Positions 28,946 to 38,328 of a stretch of 64,000 nt of DNA are shown piece after piece. The translations under genes were made by a program, and so were the position numbers. Under the pieces are notes generated by a model. That model was not told the DNA's origin. It searched no databases and worked only from the letters and a program-made list of their open reading frames with translations. The DNA comes from an uncultured Cedecea sp. (GTDB lineage: Bacteria > Pseudomonadota > Gammaproteobacteria > Enterobacterales > Enterobacteriaceae). The number at the start of each line of letters is the position of its first letter. Positions within the stretch are counted from its first letter, which is position 1. The DNA lies in the NCBI RefSeq assembly GCF_947498825.1, contig NZ_CANMLV010000001.1, positions 620,001 through 684,000 of the forward strand, given 5' to 3'.

Positions 28946-28966
28946 AGTATAGCTCATGCTATATCT
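28946..28966 (+). promoter_or_regulatory. MntR box 2 in front of mntS
   Basis: TATAGC-TCAT-GCTATA (28948-28963), a perfect 6-bp inverted repeat with a 4-base spacer, again the MntR-box core. It is about 80 bases upstream of the mntS start and about 110 from mntR. The two boxes in a row suggest tighter manganese repression than a single site. Confidence 0.8.
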
Positions 28967-29044
28967 GTATGTATTGCAGTCGTACTTTTTATCCGGTTAT
29001 TACTATCGGATAAAACCAGCCCACAATTTATTACGGGGGCACTT

Positions 29045-29176
29045 ATGAACACACTAAAGAGACATTTGCGTATGTTTACTAACTCACCATTCCAGAACAG
29101 ACTGATGTTGCTAACCGCTATCTGCAACTATCTGGGCAACAAAAACACACGTCAGCAGGACGAAGAAAAAGCATAA
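29045..29176 (+). CDS. mntS: Small manganese protein MntS
   Basis: A 43-residue ORF: MNTLKRHLRMFTNSPFQNRL followed by MLLTAICNYLG and a charged tail ending DEEKA. It matches E. coli MntS (42 aa, MNEFKRCMRVFSHSPFKVRLMLL...) in the N-terminal FxxSPFxxRLMLL core, in place (divergent from mntR, towards ompX) and in regulation (MntR boxes). MntS raises active intracellular manganese when the metal is scarce, largely by blocking the exporter MntP. The start follows GGGGGCACTT. Too short for usual gene finders. Confidence 0.92.
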   Translation: MNTLKRHLRMFTNSPFQNRLMLLTAICNYLGNKNTRQQDEEKA

Positions 29177-29208
29177 CGTCGGGCAGAGCTTTAGCCCGAC
29201 GGGTTTTT
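29177..29208 (+). terminator. Rho-independent terminator of mntS
   Basis: CGTCGGGC (29177-29184) pairs with GCCCGACG (29194-29201), then GGTTTTT, directly after the mntS stop. Confidence 0.93.
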
Positions 29209-29453
29209 AACTCCCTTCACTCAGTTCTCCGCAATGGTTGTTGCCGCATCATTCTGCTCTGTTTCTGTAAATCCTTCACTGTCTGCCGTCAATTTGGACG
29301 CGCACAACCTAATGACTCTGCACAATTTAGCTGACGTTAACCATCCGTATAATATCTGGCTTATCTGATAATGACAGAAAACACCTGCCAGTCACCTTAC
29401 CTGATTTACCAACAAAGCGTTAAATCTATACTTAGTTAGCTGATTTTTAGGCT

Positions 29454-29493
29454 AAAAAAACGCCCTGTCAGCAAAGCTCACAGGGCGTTTTTT
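29454..29493. terminator. Bidirectional terminator downstream of ompX
   Basis: An A run, CGCCCTGT (29461-29468), an 11-nt loop, ACAGGGCG (29480-29487), then six T. Symmetrical, so it can stop transcription of ompX (minus strand) and anything arriving from mntS. The 245 bp between the mntS terminator and this one hold nothing I can support. Confidence 0.93.
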
Positions 29494-29538
29494 ATTCACC
29501 GCATAATTGCGGATCTTCACATCATCAGTAAAGATGAA

Positions 29539-30045
29539 TTAGAAGTGGTAACCTGCACCAACAATCCAGGTGCCCACGTCAACGTGGCGAATGCGGCTCT
29601 GCTCATAAGAGAAGTCCAAAGCTACGTTTTCGATTGGGTTGAACTGTAAACCAGCGCCATAGGAAAAACCTACGTCGCTATGTGAACGGCGGTAGAAGAC
29701 ATCTTCAACTGTCTGGAATTTACCTTGACCCACACCGATAACACCGTAAGCGCTTACCCAGTCATTGATACGATAAGCTGGACCAGCGGTCATACCGTAG
29801 TATTCACCTTTCTGATAAACACCACCACGGGTAGCGTCTTTTTCAATATAGGTCAGAGAAGCGATATAACCCAGTGGGCTCTCGTTTTCATAACGATACT
29901 TCAAGTTGAAGCCTTTCGCTTTATTTTGTTTACCCTGCATGTCGCCCTGAGCATAACCACCAGTTACGGTGCTAGCTGCCAAAGCGCTGCCTGCAGAAAG
30001 AGTTAAAGCGAAAGCGAGTGCTGAAAGACATACGATTTTTTTCAT
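29539..30045 (-). CDS. ompX: Outer-membrane protein OmpX
   Basis: A 168-residue eight-stranded beta-barrel with signal peptide MKKIVCLSALAFALTLSAGSALA and the terminal aromatic signature GAGYHF read by the BAM complex. It matches E. coli OmpX (171 aa) throughout: alternating strand residues, extracellular loops rich in Asp/Arg. The family takes part in adhesion and serum resistance and is a target of envelope-stress small RNAs. Ribosome-binding site GAGGTTGTT. Divergent from rhtA as in E. coli, over about 410 bp of AT-rich regulatory DNA. Confidence 0.97.
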   Translation of the reverse strand: MKKIVCLSALAFALTLSAGSALAASTVTGGYAQGDMQGKQNKAKGFNLKYRYENESPLGYIASLTYIEKDATRGGVYQKGEYYGMTAGPAYRINDWVSAYGVIGVGQGKFQTVEDVFYRRSHSDVGFSYGAGLQFNPIENVALDFSYEQSRIRHVDVGTWIVGAGYHF

Positions 30046-30458
30046 AACAACCTCAAAAACTCAAATAATTCCAATTAAAGCTTAATGACGAATATAACAA
30101 ACTTTTTTGAGAAACTCTTCGTAATTTATGTTGTCTAAGGGCGCTAATGATGTAACATAACGTTTCCACCATCAATTATGTTATTAAATTATAGCGCTTT
30201 TTTAAGTTATCCTTGCTTATTATCAGGTAATTCCCCCAACCTATCATTCAGATGAATCCGAATTGAAACTGTTTGAGATATGACCAAAAAAGCAATAAAT
30301 CTGACTAAATGACATCATTTCTCATTAATTAATGTCATTATTTTATCGATGAATCATTTAAAGTGATTCAACTTTATTTTTGCCAGCGATATACCCTGAA
30401 TTATTGGGTTATCAGCAGGCACAGAGCGAAGACAGGTAGCAACCTGAACAGGATTAAA

Positions 30459-31349
30459 ATGCAATTTACTGCTGACAAAATGCCACGCTGGTTACCTATT
30501 ATGGTACTGCTTATCGCCATGATCTCAATTCAGGGCGGCGCCGCACTGGCCAAAACTCTTTTCCCGCTGGTTGGCCCACAAGGTGTGACAGCAGTACGAC
30601 TAGGACTTGGCACACTTATTCTGGTTATTATCTTCAAACCATGGCGTCTTCGATTTAGCCCAGAGCAGCGTTTACCGCTATTCTTTTATGGTCTGGCACT
30701 CGGTTCGATGAATTATCTGTTCTATTTATCTCTCAAAACGATCCCTTTAGGCGTGGCTGTCGCACTGGAATTTACCGGGCCGTTAGCCGTGGCCTTATTT
30801 GCCTCTCGTCGGACCGTGGATTTTATTTGGGTGATTTTAGCTGTTGTCGGTCTGTGGTTTCTTCTTCCACTCGGTAAGGATATTACACATGTCGATTTAG
30901 CTGGAGCTGCCTACGCTTTAGGTGCAGGCGCTTGCTGGGCAATTTATATTATTGCCGGGCAAAAAGCAGGAACGGAACACGGTCCTGCGACCGTTGCTGC
31001 TGGTTCTTTGATTGCTGCAATCATTTTTGTGCCTCTTGGTGCGCTGGAAGCCAGTAGCAGCATATTGAGTTGGGCAGTACTTCCCATCGGACTTACCATT
31101 GCAATACTCTCTACGGCCTTACCTTACTCGCTGGAAATGATTGCGCTGACGCGCCTTCCAACACGAACTTTTGGCACACTGATGAGTGTGGAACCTGCAC
31201 TGGCAGCACTCTCGGGAATCATTTTTTTAGGTGAGCATCTAACCCTTGTTCAGTGGATCGCTCTGTTCTTTATTATCGTGGCGTCAGCAGGCTCAACCCT
31301 CACCATAAAACCTGAACCAAAAGTTACGCGAATCGATGTCAAAGAATAA
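30459..31349 (+). CDS. rhtA: Threonine/homoserine exporter RhtA
   Basis: A 296-residue DMT-family exporter with ten helices in two EamA halves. The ATG at 30459 has AGGATTAAA upstream and gives the family length (E. coli 295). A frame open from 30363 adds 32 residues without similarity and is rejected. Typical stretches: IPLGVAVALEFTGPLAVALF, LSTALPYSLEMIALTRLPTR and TFGTLMSVEPALAALSG. It exports threonine, homoserine and other amino acids. Confidence 0.94.
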   Translation: MQFTADKMPRWLPIMVLLIAMISIQGGAALAKTLFPLVGPQGVTAVRLGLGTLILVIIFKPWRLRFSPEQRLPLFFYGLALGSMNYLFYLSLKTIPLGVAVALEFTGPLAVALFASRRTVDFIWVILAVVGLWFLLPLGKDITHVDLAGAAYALGAGACWAIYIIAGQKAGTEHGPATVAAGSLIAAIIFVPLGALEASSSILSWAVLPIGLTIAILSTALPYSLEMIALTRLPTRTFGTLMSVEPALAALSGIIFLGEHLTLVQWIALFFIIVASAGSTLTIKPEPKVTRIDVKE

Positions 31350-31381
31350 ATTTAAGAAAAGAGTGAATATATAATATCATT

Positions 31382-31400
31382 GAGAATGACATTCATTTTC
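31382..31400. promoter_or_regulatory. Orphan Fur-box-like palindrome
   Basis: GAGAATGACATTCATTTTC agrees with the 19-bp Fur consensus (GATAATGATAATCATTATC) at 15 positions by my count. It lies 32 bases after rhtA and over 300 bases before dps, with no iron gene beside it. A weaker partner, TGCAATGATTTTCAATGG, is at 31475-31492. The region between has a hairpin (GTCAGCCC...GGGCTGAC, 31425-31455) without a T run. Confidence 0.5.
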
Positions 31401-31717
31401 AATTATTATTTTCTTAAGAGCTCGTCAGCCCAAAACCTATCTGTTCAGGGCTGACATATTATAAAGAAACATATTGCAATGATTTTCAATGGATATAAAA
31501 ATAACTGAAAATTGCAGTTACTTTTATTAACAATAACAAACCTCTGAATCAAATCAAAAAATATCAACAGGTTATGAGGAAACCTGCGTAATTTTAACCC
31601 TCATCAAAAAAAACTATTTATTTAATAGGACAAATCATCTTAGCAAATCAATTTCAGCGGCTATACTTGTTCTTGTTAAATTTATTCATGTAGATGTAAC
31701 CTAGAGGACAAGAAATT

Positions 31718-32221
31718 ATGGGCACCGCTAAACTGGTAAAAAATAAATCGACTCCCCTGCTATATACCCGCAATGATGTCAAAGATAGCGACAAGAAAGT
31801 GGCTATTGAGCAGCTTAATCACCAGGTTGCTCTTTTCATCGATTTATCGCTGATTACCAAGCAAGCACACTGGAATATGCGCGGCGGCAACTTTATTGCC
31901 GTCCATGAAATGCTCGATGGATTCCGTAGCGCGCTGGTTGAGCACTTGGATATCATGGCGGAGCGTGCCGTTCAGCTTGGTGGCGTCGCACTGGGTACTT
32001 CTCAGGTAATTAATTCAAAAACCTCACTGAAAAGTTATCCATTAGAAATTCATACCGTTCAGGATCACCTTAAAGAGCTGGCAGATCGTTACGCTATCGT
32101 TGCTAACGGGATCCGTGCAGCGATTTCTGAAGCAACAGATGAAGATACTGCTGATATTTTCACCGCAGCTTCACGTGACCTTGATAAATTCCTGTGGTTC
32201 ATTGAATCAAATATTGAATAG
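31718..32221 (+). CDS. dps: DNA-protecting ferritin-like protein Dps
   Basis: A 167-residue Dps, the E. coli length. The ferroxidase ligands H51, H63, D67, D78 and E82 are all present, as is the lysine-rich flexible N terminus (AKLVKNKS) that compacts DNA. The dodecamer stores iron, detoxifies hydrogen peroxide and protects the nucleoid in stationary phase. Start follows AGAGGACAAGAAATT. The leader is over 300 bp and AT-rich; known E. coli controls (OxyR, RpoS, IHF) were not resolved here. Upstream of glnH as in E. coli. Confidence 0.98.
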   Translation: MGTAKLVKNKSTPLLYTRNDVKDSDKKVAIEQLNHQVALFIDLSLITKQAHWNMRGGNFIAVHEMLDGFRSALVEHLDIMAERAVQLGGVALGTSQVINSKTSLKSYPLEIHTVQDHLKELADRYAIVANGIRAAISEATDEDTADIFTAASRDLDKFLWFIESNIE

Positions 32222-32244
32222 TCGTAAATCTTTACTCAATGATT

Positions 32245-32266
32245 CCCTCTTCTTCATAGAAGAGGG
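32245..32266 (+). terminator. Hairpin after dps
   Basis: CCCTCTTCT-TCAT-AGAAGAGGG, a perfect 9-bp stem with a 4-nt loop 23 bases after the dps stop. It lacks a T run and is followed by a second small hairpin with an A-rich loop (TGCAC-A7-GTGCA). Confidence 0.65.
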
Positions 32267-32412
32267 ATGCACAAAAAAAGTGCACGAATAACGCAATCAG
32301 CCTAACAAATGTTGCCGATTTGTAATTGAGACCTCATAAAAACGTCAAATATGGATTGTTTTCCTCCCTCATTTCGCGGTAAAACTAGTTTCCATCGGAA
32401 TATCTAGTTTAT

Positions 32413-32442
32413 TGCACCAAGATAAAGCACCATTTCAGTGCG
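32413..32442 (+). promoter_or_regulatory. NtrC-binding-like sites upstream of glnH
   Basis: AGCACC-ATTTC-AGTGCG (32426-32442) fits the NtrC consensus TGCACC-N5-GGTGCA well. TGCACC-N5-AAAGCA (32413-32429) overlaps as a poorer half-conserved site. They lie about 75-100 bases upstream of the sigma-54-like element, as expected for an NtrC enhancer. Confidence 0.6.
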
Positions 32443-32468
32443 TCATCATGAACTTGCAACCTGTATAG

Positions 32469-33332
<864 letters not shown>

Positions 33333-33354
33333 CAATAATTTATTAAGTAGCACC

Positions 33355-33377
33355 TAAGGGGCGGTCTTCGCCCCTTA
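33355..33377 (+). terminator. Intra-operon hairpin between glnH and glnP
   Basis: TAAGGGGCG-GTCTT-CGCCCCTTA: a perfect 9-bp stem 22 bases after the glnH stop, with no T run. Such hairpins protect the 3' end of the binding-protein message or attenuate the downstream genes. Confidence 0.65.
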
Positions 33378-33411
33378 TCATTTGAACCACGGTAAAGAAC
33401 AGGAATATATC

Positions 33412-34071
33412 ATGCAGTTTGATTGGAGCGCTATTTGGCCTGCCATTCCCCTTTTGTTTGAAGGCGCCAAAATGACTCTATGGATCTCGATCCTTGGGTT
33501 ATGTGGCGGCTTAGTAATCGGCCTGATCGCGGGCTTTGCGCGTATTTATGGTGGCTGGATAACCAACCATATCGCTCTCGTATTTATTGAAGTCATTCGC
33601 GGCACACCTATTGTTGTGCAGGTCATGTTTATCTATTTCGCCCTTCCTATGGCATTTACTGACTTGCGTATCGACCCCATCAGTGCAGCGGTGGTCACCA
33701 TTATGATCAATTCTGGTGCCTATATTGCAGAAATTACCCGTGGCGCGGTACTCTCAATCCACAAAGGTTTTCAGGAAGCAGGGTTGGCTTTAGGTCTGTC
33801 TAAACGCGAAACCATTCGCCATGTAATTATGCCGCTGGCGTTGCGTCGTATGCTGCCCCCCTTGGGAAACCAATGGATTATCAGTATCAAAGATACGTCA
33901 CTGTTTATCGTTATTGGTGTAGCAGAACTGACCCGTCAAGGGCAGGAAATTATTGCCGGTAATTTCCGTGCACTGGAGATTTGGAGTGCCGTTGCGGTCT
34001 TCTATCTGATTATTACGTTGATGTTGAGCTTCGTGCTGCGTCGCCTTGAAGGAAGGATGAAAATCCTGTGA
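33412..34071 (+). CDS. glnP: Glutamine ABC transporter permease GlnP
   Basis: A 219-residue inner-membrane permease, the E. coli length from the ATG at 33412 (AGGAATATATC upstream). About five helices and the EAA loop ([28 protein letters not shown]). Its stop overlaps the GTG start of glnQ (GTGA). It forms a homodimer with two GlnQ. Confidence 0.97.
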   Translation: MQFDWSAIWPAIPLLFEGAKMTLWISILGLCGGLVIGLIAGFARIYGGWITNHIALVFIEVIRGTPIVVQVMFIYFALPMAFTDLRIDPISAAVVTIMINSGAYIAEITRGAVLSIHKGFQEAGLALGLSKRETIRHVIMPLALRRMLPPLGNQWIISIKDTSLFIVIGVAELTRQGQEIIAGNFRALEIWSAVAVFYLIITLMLSFVLRRLEGRMKIL

Positions 34072-34790
34072 TTGAATTTAAAAATGTCTCTAAGCACTTC
34101 GGTCAAACACAGGTGCTACACAACATCGACCTGAATATTAATAAAGGCGAGGTTGTCGTGATTATCGGCCCGAGTGGTTCAGGTAAATCGACCCTACTAC
34201 GTTGTATCAATAAACTGGAAGAGATAACCAGTGGCGATTTAATCGTCGATGGGCTGAAAGTTAATGATCCAAAAGTTGACGATCGCTTGATCCGCCAGGA
34301 AGCGGGAATGGTTTTCCAACAGTTTTATCTGTTCCCTCATTTGACGGCCCTGGAAAACGTCGCCTTTGGTCCCCTGCGTGTTCGTGGTATGACAAAAGCA
34401 GAGGCTGATAAACTGGCGAAAGAATTATTGGCTAAAGTTGGCCTCGCTGAACGTGCGCATCACTATCCTTCTGAACTGTCAGGCGGACAACAGCAACGTG
34501 TTGCTATTGCTCGCGCCCTGGCTGTTAAACCGAAAATGATGTTGTTTGATGAGCCAACCTCAGCACTTGATCCAGAGCTGCGCCATGAAGTATTGAAAGT
34601 GATGCAGGATTTGGCGGAAGAAGGAATGACAATGGTTATTGTCACTCACGAAGTCGGTTTTGCCGCTAAAGTTGCTTCTCGACTGATCTTTATTGATAAA
34701 GGCCGAATTGCAGAAGATGGCGATCCGCAACAGCTGATCGATAATCCACCCAGTGCTCGTCTGCGTGAATTCTTATTGCATGTAGTATAA
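34068..34790 (+). CDS. glnQ: Glutamine ABC transporter ATP-binding protein GlnQ
   Basis: A 240-residue ABC ATPase with Walker [10 protein letters not shown], signature LSGGQQQR, Walker [12 protein letters not shown] and the H-loop VTHEVGFA. The start is GTG, overlapping glnP. Last gene of glnHPQ, followed by an 11-bp-stem terminator. Confidence 0.98.
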   Translation: MIEFKNVSKHFGQTQVLHNIDLNINKGEVVVIIGPSGSGKSTLLRCINKLEEITSGDLIVDGLKVNDPKVDDRLIRQEAGMVFQQFYLFPHLTALENVAFGPLRVRGMTKAEADKLAKELLAKVGLAERAHHYPSELSGGQQQRVAIARALAVKPKMMLFDEPTSALDPELRHEVLKVMQDLAEEGMTMVIVTHEVGFAAKVASRLIFIDKGRIAEDGDPQQLIDNPPSARLREFLLHVV

Positions 34791-34799
34791 CGTGCTAAG

Positions 34800-34831
34800 A
34801 AGAGCGAGTCTGATGACTCGCTCTTCCTTTT
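34800..34831. terminator. Terminator between glnQ and rlmF
   Basis: AAGAGCGAGTC-TGAT-GACTCGCTCTT, a perfect 11-bp stem, followed by CCTTTT. It separates convergent glnQ and rlmF. Confidence 0.85.
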
Positions 34832-34844
34832 CAAACTGAATGAA

Positions 34845-35789
34845 TCAAGATGCGACTCGCCGTTTAACCCAGCGAGCACGCTGTTCATCATTCAAAAAAC
34901 TCCAGGCAATAAAACGGCTCTGCTTATGTCCCTGTGCCATCTCTTTTTTGACAACCTTAACAACGCCAGCCTCCTGCATCACCCGATAAAGTACGGGTAA
35001 ATGTTCTCCTTTGGAGACAAGTGAGGTGAACCAGCGCACCTGAGATCCAAAAGCCCGACTTTCATTAATCATCTTGCTCACAAAAGCAACTTCTCCCCCT
35101 TCGCACCACAGTTCGTGCTGACGACCGCCAAAATTCAGACTGACATCAGAACTCTGTCCCAGATTGCGTCTTTTGCGCTCATTTTCCTGATGTGCATTTT
35201 GTTCAGAATCATGAAAGGGTGGATTACACAGAGTCGCATCAAAGAATTCATTTTTATGAATAATGCCCGTAAAAATTTGCCGGTTATCTTTCTGACGACG
35301 CAAACGGATCATTCGCTGTAATGTTGGGTTAGCCTCCAGAATACGTGCAGCACTGCGCAACGCTGCACCATCTGTCTCTGAACCAGTAAAACGCCAGCCA
35401 TACTCATGCTGACCAATAAGCGGATAAATACAGTTAGCTCCAACACCAATATCCAGCACTGAAGCCTCAGAAGGAATGACTCCTGCATTATCATCTGCCA
35501 GTAAGTCTGCCAGATGGTGAATATAATCGGCACGCCCAGGAACAGGTGGACACAGGAAACCCTCTGGAATATCCCATGTAGTGACCTTATAGAAGTAGGC
35601 TAACAGTGCCTGGTTAAGCGCCTTAACCGATTGCGGGCATGCGAAGTCAATCGTGGACTCACCATGAGGCCCCTGACGTAAAAAAGCGCTCAACGCCGGG
35701 CTTATGTGTGTTAACTCAGCAAAATCATAACGATTTCGGTGACGATTTCGAGGGTGTAAACCGGGTTTAGTCGCAACAGGGGTTTTCAT
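34845..35789 (-). CDS. rlmF: 23S rRNA (adenine(1618)-N(6))-methyltransferase RlmF
   Basis: A 314-residue SAM-dependent N6-adenine methyltransferase. From the ATG at 35789 (AGGAGAAGCTTTA upstream) it begins [21 protein letters not shown], aligning with E. coli RlmF (308 aa). The frame is open upstream, but the added 30 residues are translated from the dispersed repeat (NSNYFGY), so they are rejected. SAM site [13 protein letters not shown]; catalytic CNPPFHD. It methylates A1618 of 23S rRNA. Confidence 0.94.
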   Translation of the reverse strand: MKTPVATKPGLHPRNRHRNRYDFAELTHISPALSAFLRQGPHGESTIDFACPQSVKALNQALLAYFYKVTTWDIPEGFLCPPVPGRADYIHHLADLLADDNAGVIPSEASVLDIGVGANCIYPLIGQHEYGWRFTGSETDGAALRSAARILEANPTLQRMIRLRRQKDNRQIFTGIIHKNEFFDATLCNPPFHDSEQNAHQENERKRRNLGQSSDVSLNFGGRQHELWCEGGEVAFVSKMINESRAFGSQVRWFTSLVSKGEHLPVLYRVMQEAGVVKVVKKEMAQGHKQSRFIAWSFLNDEQRARWVKRRVAS

Positions 35790-35843
35790 TAAAGCTTCTC
35801 CTAGTGTGGGCGCGTAAGATACTCTGCTCTGTAGTCCGGGTAA

Positions 35844-35868
35844 ATACCCAAAATAATTCGAGTTGCAG
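35844..35868. repeat. Dispersed palindromic repeat, end fragment (copy C)
   Basis: ATACCCAAAATAATTCGAG then TTGCAG: only one terminus of the repeat family, 58 bp before full copy D, just upstream of rlmF. Probably the remains of an older copy. Confidence 0.7.
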
Positions 35869-35925
35869 ATTGCGCTCATTCAGATAACCTCTAAATAGCA
35901 TTAATAACGATCTTCCGGGATGATA

Positions 35926-36051
35926 TATACCCGTCATACTTCAAGTTGACTGGGGTTGCCTGCGTTCAGCCCGCCGAATCACAGAGTTTATCTATGCTCA
36001 TCGACGGGCTGGGCGGGGCGCCTACAAGCCACTCGAATTATTTTGGGTATA
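35926..36051. repeat. Dispersed palindromic repeat, copy D
   Basis: A 126-bp full copy in the same orientation as copy B: TATACCCGTCATACTTCAAG ... CGAATTATTTTGGGTATA, with the GAATCACAGAGTTTATCTATG core nearly identical to copy B. Very little divergence between B and D suggests recent mobility. Confidence 0.9.
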
Positions 36052-36204
36052 GAGGTAGATAACTGCGTATTTCTTGGGGTTTCTGGTAAAATCGTAAATC
36101 GTCGTTCCTGTTTACAGGTTCAGTCAATACTTGTCTTCCCCCGAATAACTTTTAGCATAAAGACAACGACAGACAGGTGTATTGACTTTATTTATTGCTA
36201 CCTT

Positions 36205-36384
36205 TTAATAGTTGCTCTCAGCAAGGATGTAGCCTCTGCCTTTAATATGACCTTTATTTATCAGTCTCATAATATGCCCGGCAACAGCTGAACGACTGAT
36301 ACCTAATGCTTCAGCTATCTCTTGCTGCTTAATTAATGTATTCTTTTTTAATAGTTTTAATATTTGTTTCTCTCTGTTAGTCAT
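36205..36384 (-). CDS. Orphan winged-helix DNA-binding ORF (N-terminal domain of a YeiI-type kinase)
   Basis: A 59-residue ORF starting MTNREKQILKLLKKNTLIKQ with the helix-turn-helix QEIAEALGISRSAVAGHIMRL and ending NKGHIKGRGYILAESNY. AAGGA is 9 bases before the ATG. This is the winged-helix domain that precedes the PfkB sugar/nucleoside-kinase domain in YeiI-like proteins, where the sequence runs on past the corresponding GYIL-x-E-x-x-Y. Here the frame stops exactly at the domain boundary and no kinase sequence follows. It may be a truncated remnant or a free-standing small regulator. The reading frame and ribosome-binding site are intact. Confidence 0.6.
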   Translation of the reverse strand: MTNREKQILKLLKKNTLIKQQEIAEALGISRSAVAGHIMRLINKGHIKGRGYILAESNY

Positions 36385-36884
36385 ATTAACTATTCCTTGT
36401 ATTTAGCACACATCACTTAATGAAAATACGTTACTGCTTTCTCTTTTAAACTTAATACTTACAATACAGAATATTATGATGCCTGGATAGCGAATCATGC
36501 CCAACTAAACATCGCACCATTCTGATAAACTGAATGTTTCTGCAATACGAATATCGTTACGCATACACTTTAATATATTATCTAACTCAGGGATAAAAAC
36601 TTTAATTTATCCTACAGATATTCGCTGACAATACGCGCAGTTCATAGAATTTCACGTCATATTACGAGTAAGCTTAATAGAGATCTATTTGGTGAGATAA
36701 ATCTCTACGCAAATACTCTATCACCTTTTATTTTACTAGAAAATACTCCAAAAAATAATCACCTGAGACCATCAAAAAAACTGAATCAGAATATCGGACA
36801 TATAATACATCAACAGATGAAATGCAGTAATAATTTGATTCCACACACAAAAACCAGCATGATTATCTGTCAAAAAAATGAATA

Positions 36885-37038
36885 ATGAAGATCGTTAAAT
36901 CGATAGCGATTAATCTGATTCTTTCTGCTTGCACCGGGTAAAGGTATATTCAATCACTTTTCGGATACAACAGCGACCTGTACGCAGGCAGACTGGGAAC
37001 ACTACCGCTATCTACCCGCAATAAGTTCTCTTCTTTAA
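36885..37038 (+). pseudogene. Frameshifted small lipoprotein remnant
   Basis: ATG at 36885 opens MKIVKSIAINLILSACTG, a plausible lipoprotein signal with lipobox LSAC, then hits TAA at 36939. Dropping one G from the GGG at 36936-36938 restores a frame GKGIFNHFSDTTATCTQADW continuing to a stop at 37036-37038. I do not recognise the family. The parts fit a decayed small lipoprotein of about 50 residues; chance cannot be excluded. Confidence 0.4.
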
Positions 37039-37461
37039 GACGACTCTTCTCTGTAGTCTTCAGAGTTACTTGCCTTGAAGTATTCCATTGTCTTTTTACC
37101 CACCTCCATCATGATCGTTTTATTGATTAAACATCTTACTCATTGATTTACCTTTCAGACTAAGAACGATAAAAAACCATTAACTGTCAAATCGTTAGGT
37201 TTAATCAAAAAACTGAAAGAATACATCAAATATATTCAATTTCTTATTTTATCATTAAATGTCAAGATTACTCCATCGACGAAAACACGGTCACCTGAGT
37301 TAAAAACAGCCTGGAAAACATAAACGATGCGCTTTCTTTTTTGATTAAGTCGCGAAAATGTACTCTGTGATTGGTACGTAAGTCATGGTCTACCTTTAAG
37401 ATCGCAACTTACAGCAACGTTAAAATCCGCTACACCCTGATAATACCCTTGTTACCTTTTT

Positions 37462-37494
37462 GCCCGTATTTATGATGAATATGGGCTTTTTTTT
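37462..37494 (+). terminator. Orphan strong Rho-independent terminator
   Basis: GCCCGTATT (37462-37470), a 7-nt loop, AATATGGGC (37478-37486), then eight T. There is no gene within 400 bp upstream on this strand. It may close an unannotated small RNA; the bases before it (GTTACCTTTTT) are U-rich in the way Hfq-bound RNAs often are. Confidence 0.75.
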
Positions 37495-37914
37495 ATTTAA
37501 ACAACGCAATGCCCCGACTGACTTAGCATTGTCAAAATATCACCGTGGTTAAGACCCACAGATTTCTTATTCTTTATTCAAATCATTATCAATTAACAGC
37601 CTAAGAAGCAATCAGATAATTCTGTTAAAAAACCACCCCAACACACCCGCATAATATATAAAACAACAAACCTGAATCAGAAGTAAATAAATAACCCTGC
37701 CAAGTATAGAAGTGTAATATCATGTCATTATTATATTCACGAAATATATTATTACATATATATTTGATACATATCAACAAGTTATCTTGAAATCAAAAAA
37801 TTTGAATCAGGCGTTCAAATAAATTTTATTTTATCAGAAAACATTTAGTGTCATCATTATTACATCGACGGAAATAACGTCACTAAATTTAAATTAAAAT
37901 AAAAGGAACACTTC

Positions 37915-38178
37915 ATGAAAACGATTAAATATACAGCAGCTGCCCTGGTTCTTTCTGTTGTCTCTTTTGGTGCAATGGCCGTTGCCCAACCAGTAACCTC
38001 TGTTGAAGCTCACAACTTACAGCGTATGGGCAGTGTTGCGGTAACCGGAGCTTCAACTCTGGATTCTTTGGAAGCCAAACTGGCTGCTAAAGCTGAAGCT
38101 GCAGGCGCAACCTCTTACTCTATTACCTCTGCTAATACCGCCGGTAAAATGAGCGGAACTGCGGTTATCTATAAGTAA
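37915..38178 (+). CDS. YhcN/BhsA/McbA family periplasmic protein (DUF1471)
   Basis: An 87-residue secreted protein with signal peptide MKTIKYTAAALVLSVVSFGAMA and one DUF1471 (YdgH/BhsA-like) domain: GSVAVTGASTLDSLEAKLAAKAEAAGA and ending MSGTAVIYK. Family members (BhsA, McbA, YhcN, YahO) respond to stress and influence biofilm and surface properties. Which E. coli paralogue it corresponds to is unclear, so no symbol is given. Start follows AAAAGGAACACTTC; a perfect palindromic terminator follows. Confidence 0.88.
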   Translation: MKTIKYTAAALVLSVVSFGAMAVAQPVTSVEAHNLQRMGSVAVTGASTLDSLEAKLAAKAEAAGATSYSITSANTAGKMSGTAVIYK

Positions 38179-38235
38179 TAAAGCATCTTCTTTGAGGCTG
38201 GCTTTATCCTCTCAGCCTTAAAAACTGAGTTTGAC

Positions 38236-38270
38236 AAAAAAACCACCGTGAATATTCACGGTGGTTTTTT
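38236..38270. terminator. Bidirectional terminator after the BhsA-like gene
   Basis: A perfect palindrome: A7-CCACCGTGAAT and its complement ending GGTGG-T6. Strong on both strands, so it could also serve ybiB, which ends 59 bases away on the minus strand. Confidence 0.93.
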
Positions 38271-38328
38271 CTTTTTATCTCAATCACTCAAACCGCCTGA
38301 TACTCTCAGTCAGAAAGTATTTTTATGC

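Larger units (their letters stand above)
36385..37914. other. Gene-poor AT-rich region
   Basis: About 1.5 kb without a full gene, much more AT-rich than its surroundings. It contains a frameshifted lipoprotein-like remnant (36885-37038), a strong orphan terminator (37462-37494) and the promoter region of the BhsA-like gene. Nothing else could be supported. It looks like degraded accessory DNA. Confidence 0.6.

Noticed and set aside
37044-37121. Short minus-strand ORF containing MEYFKASNSEDYREESS in the gene-poor region
   Set aside because: A purine-rich GGAGGTGGG lies upstream, but no homologue is recalled and the frame is too short to support.
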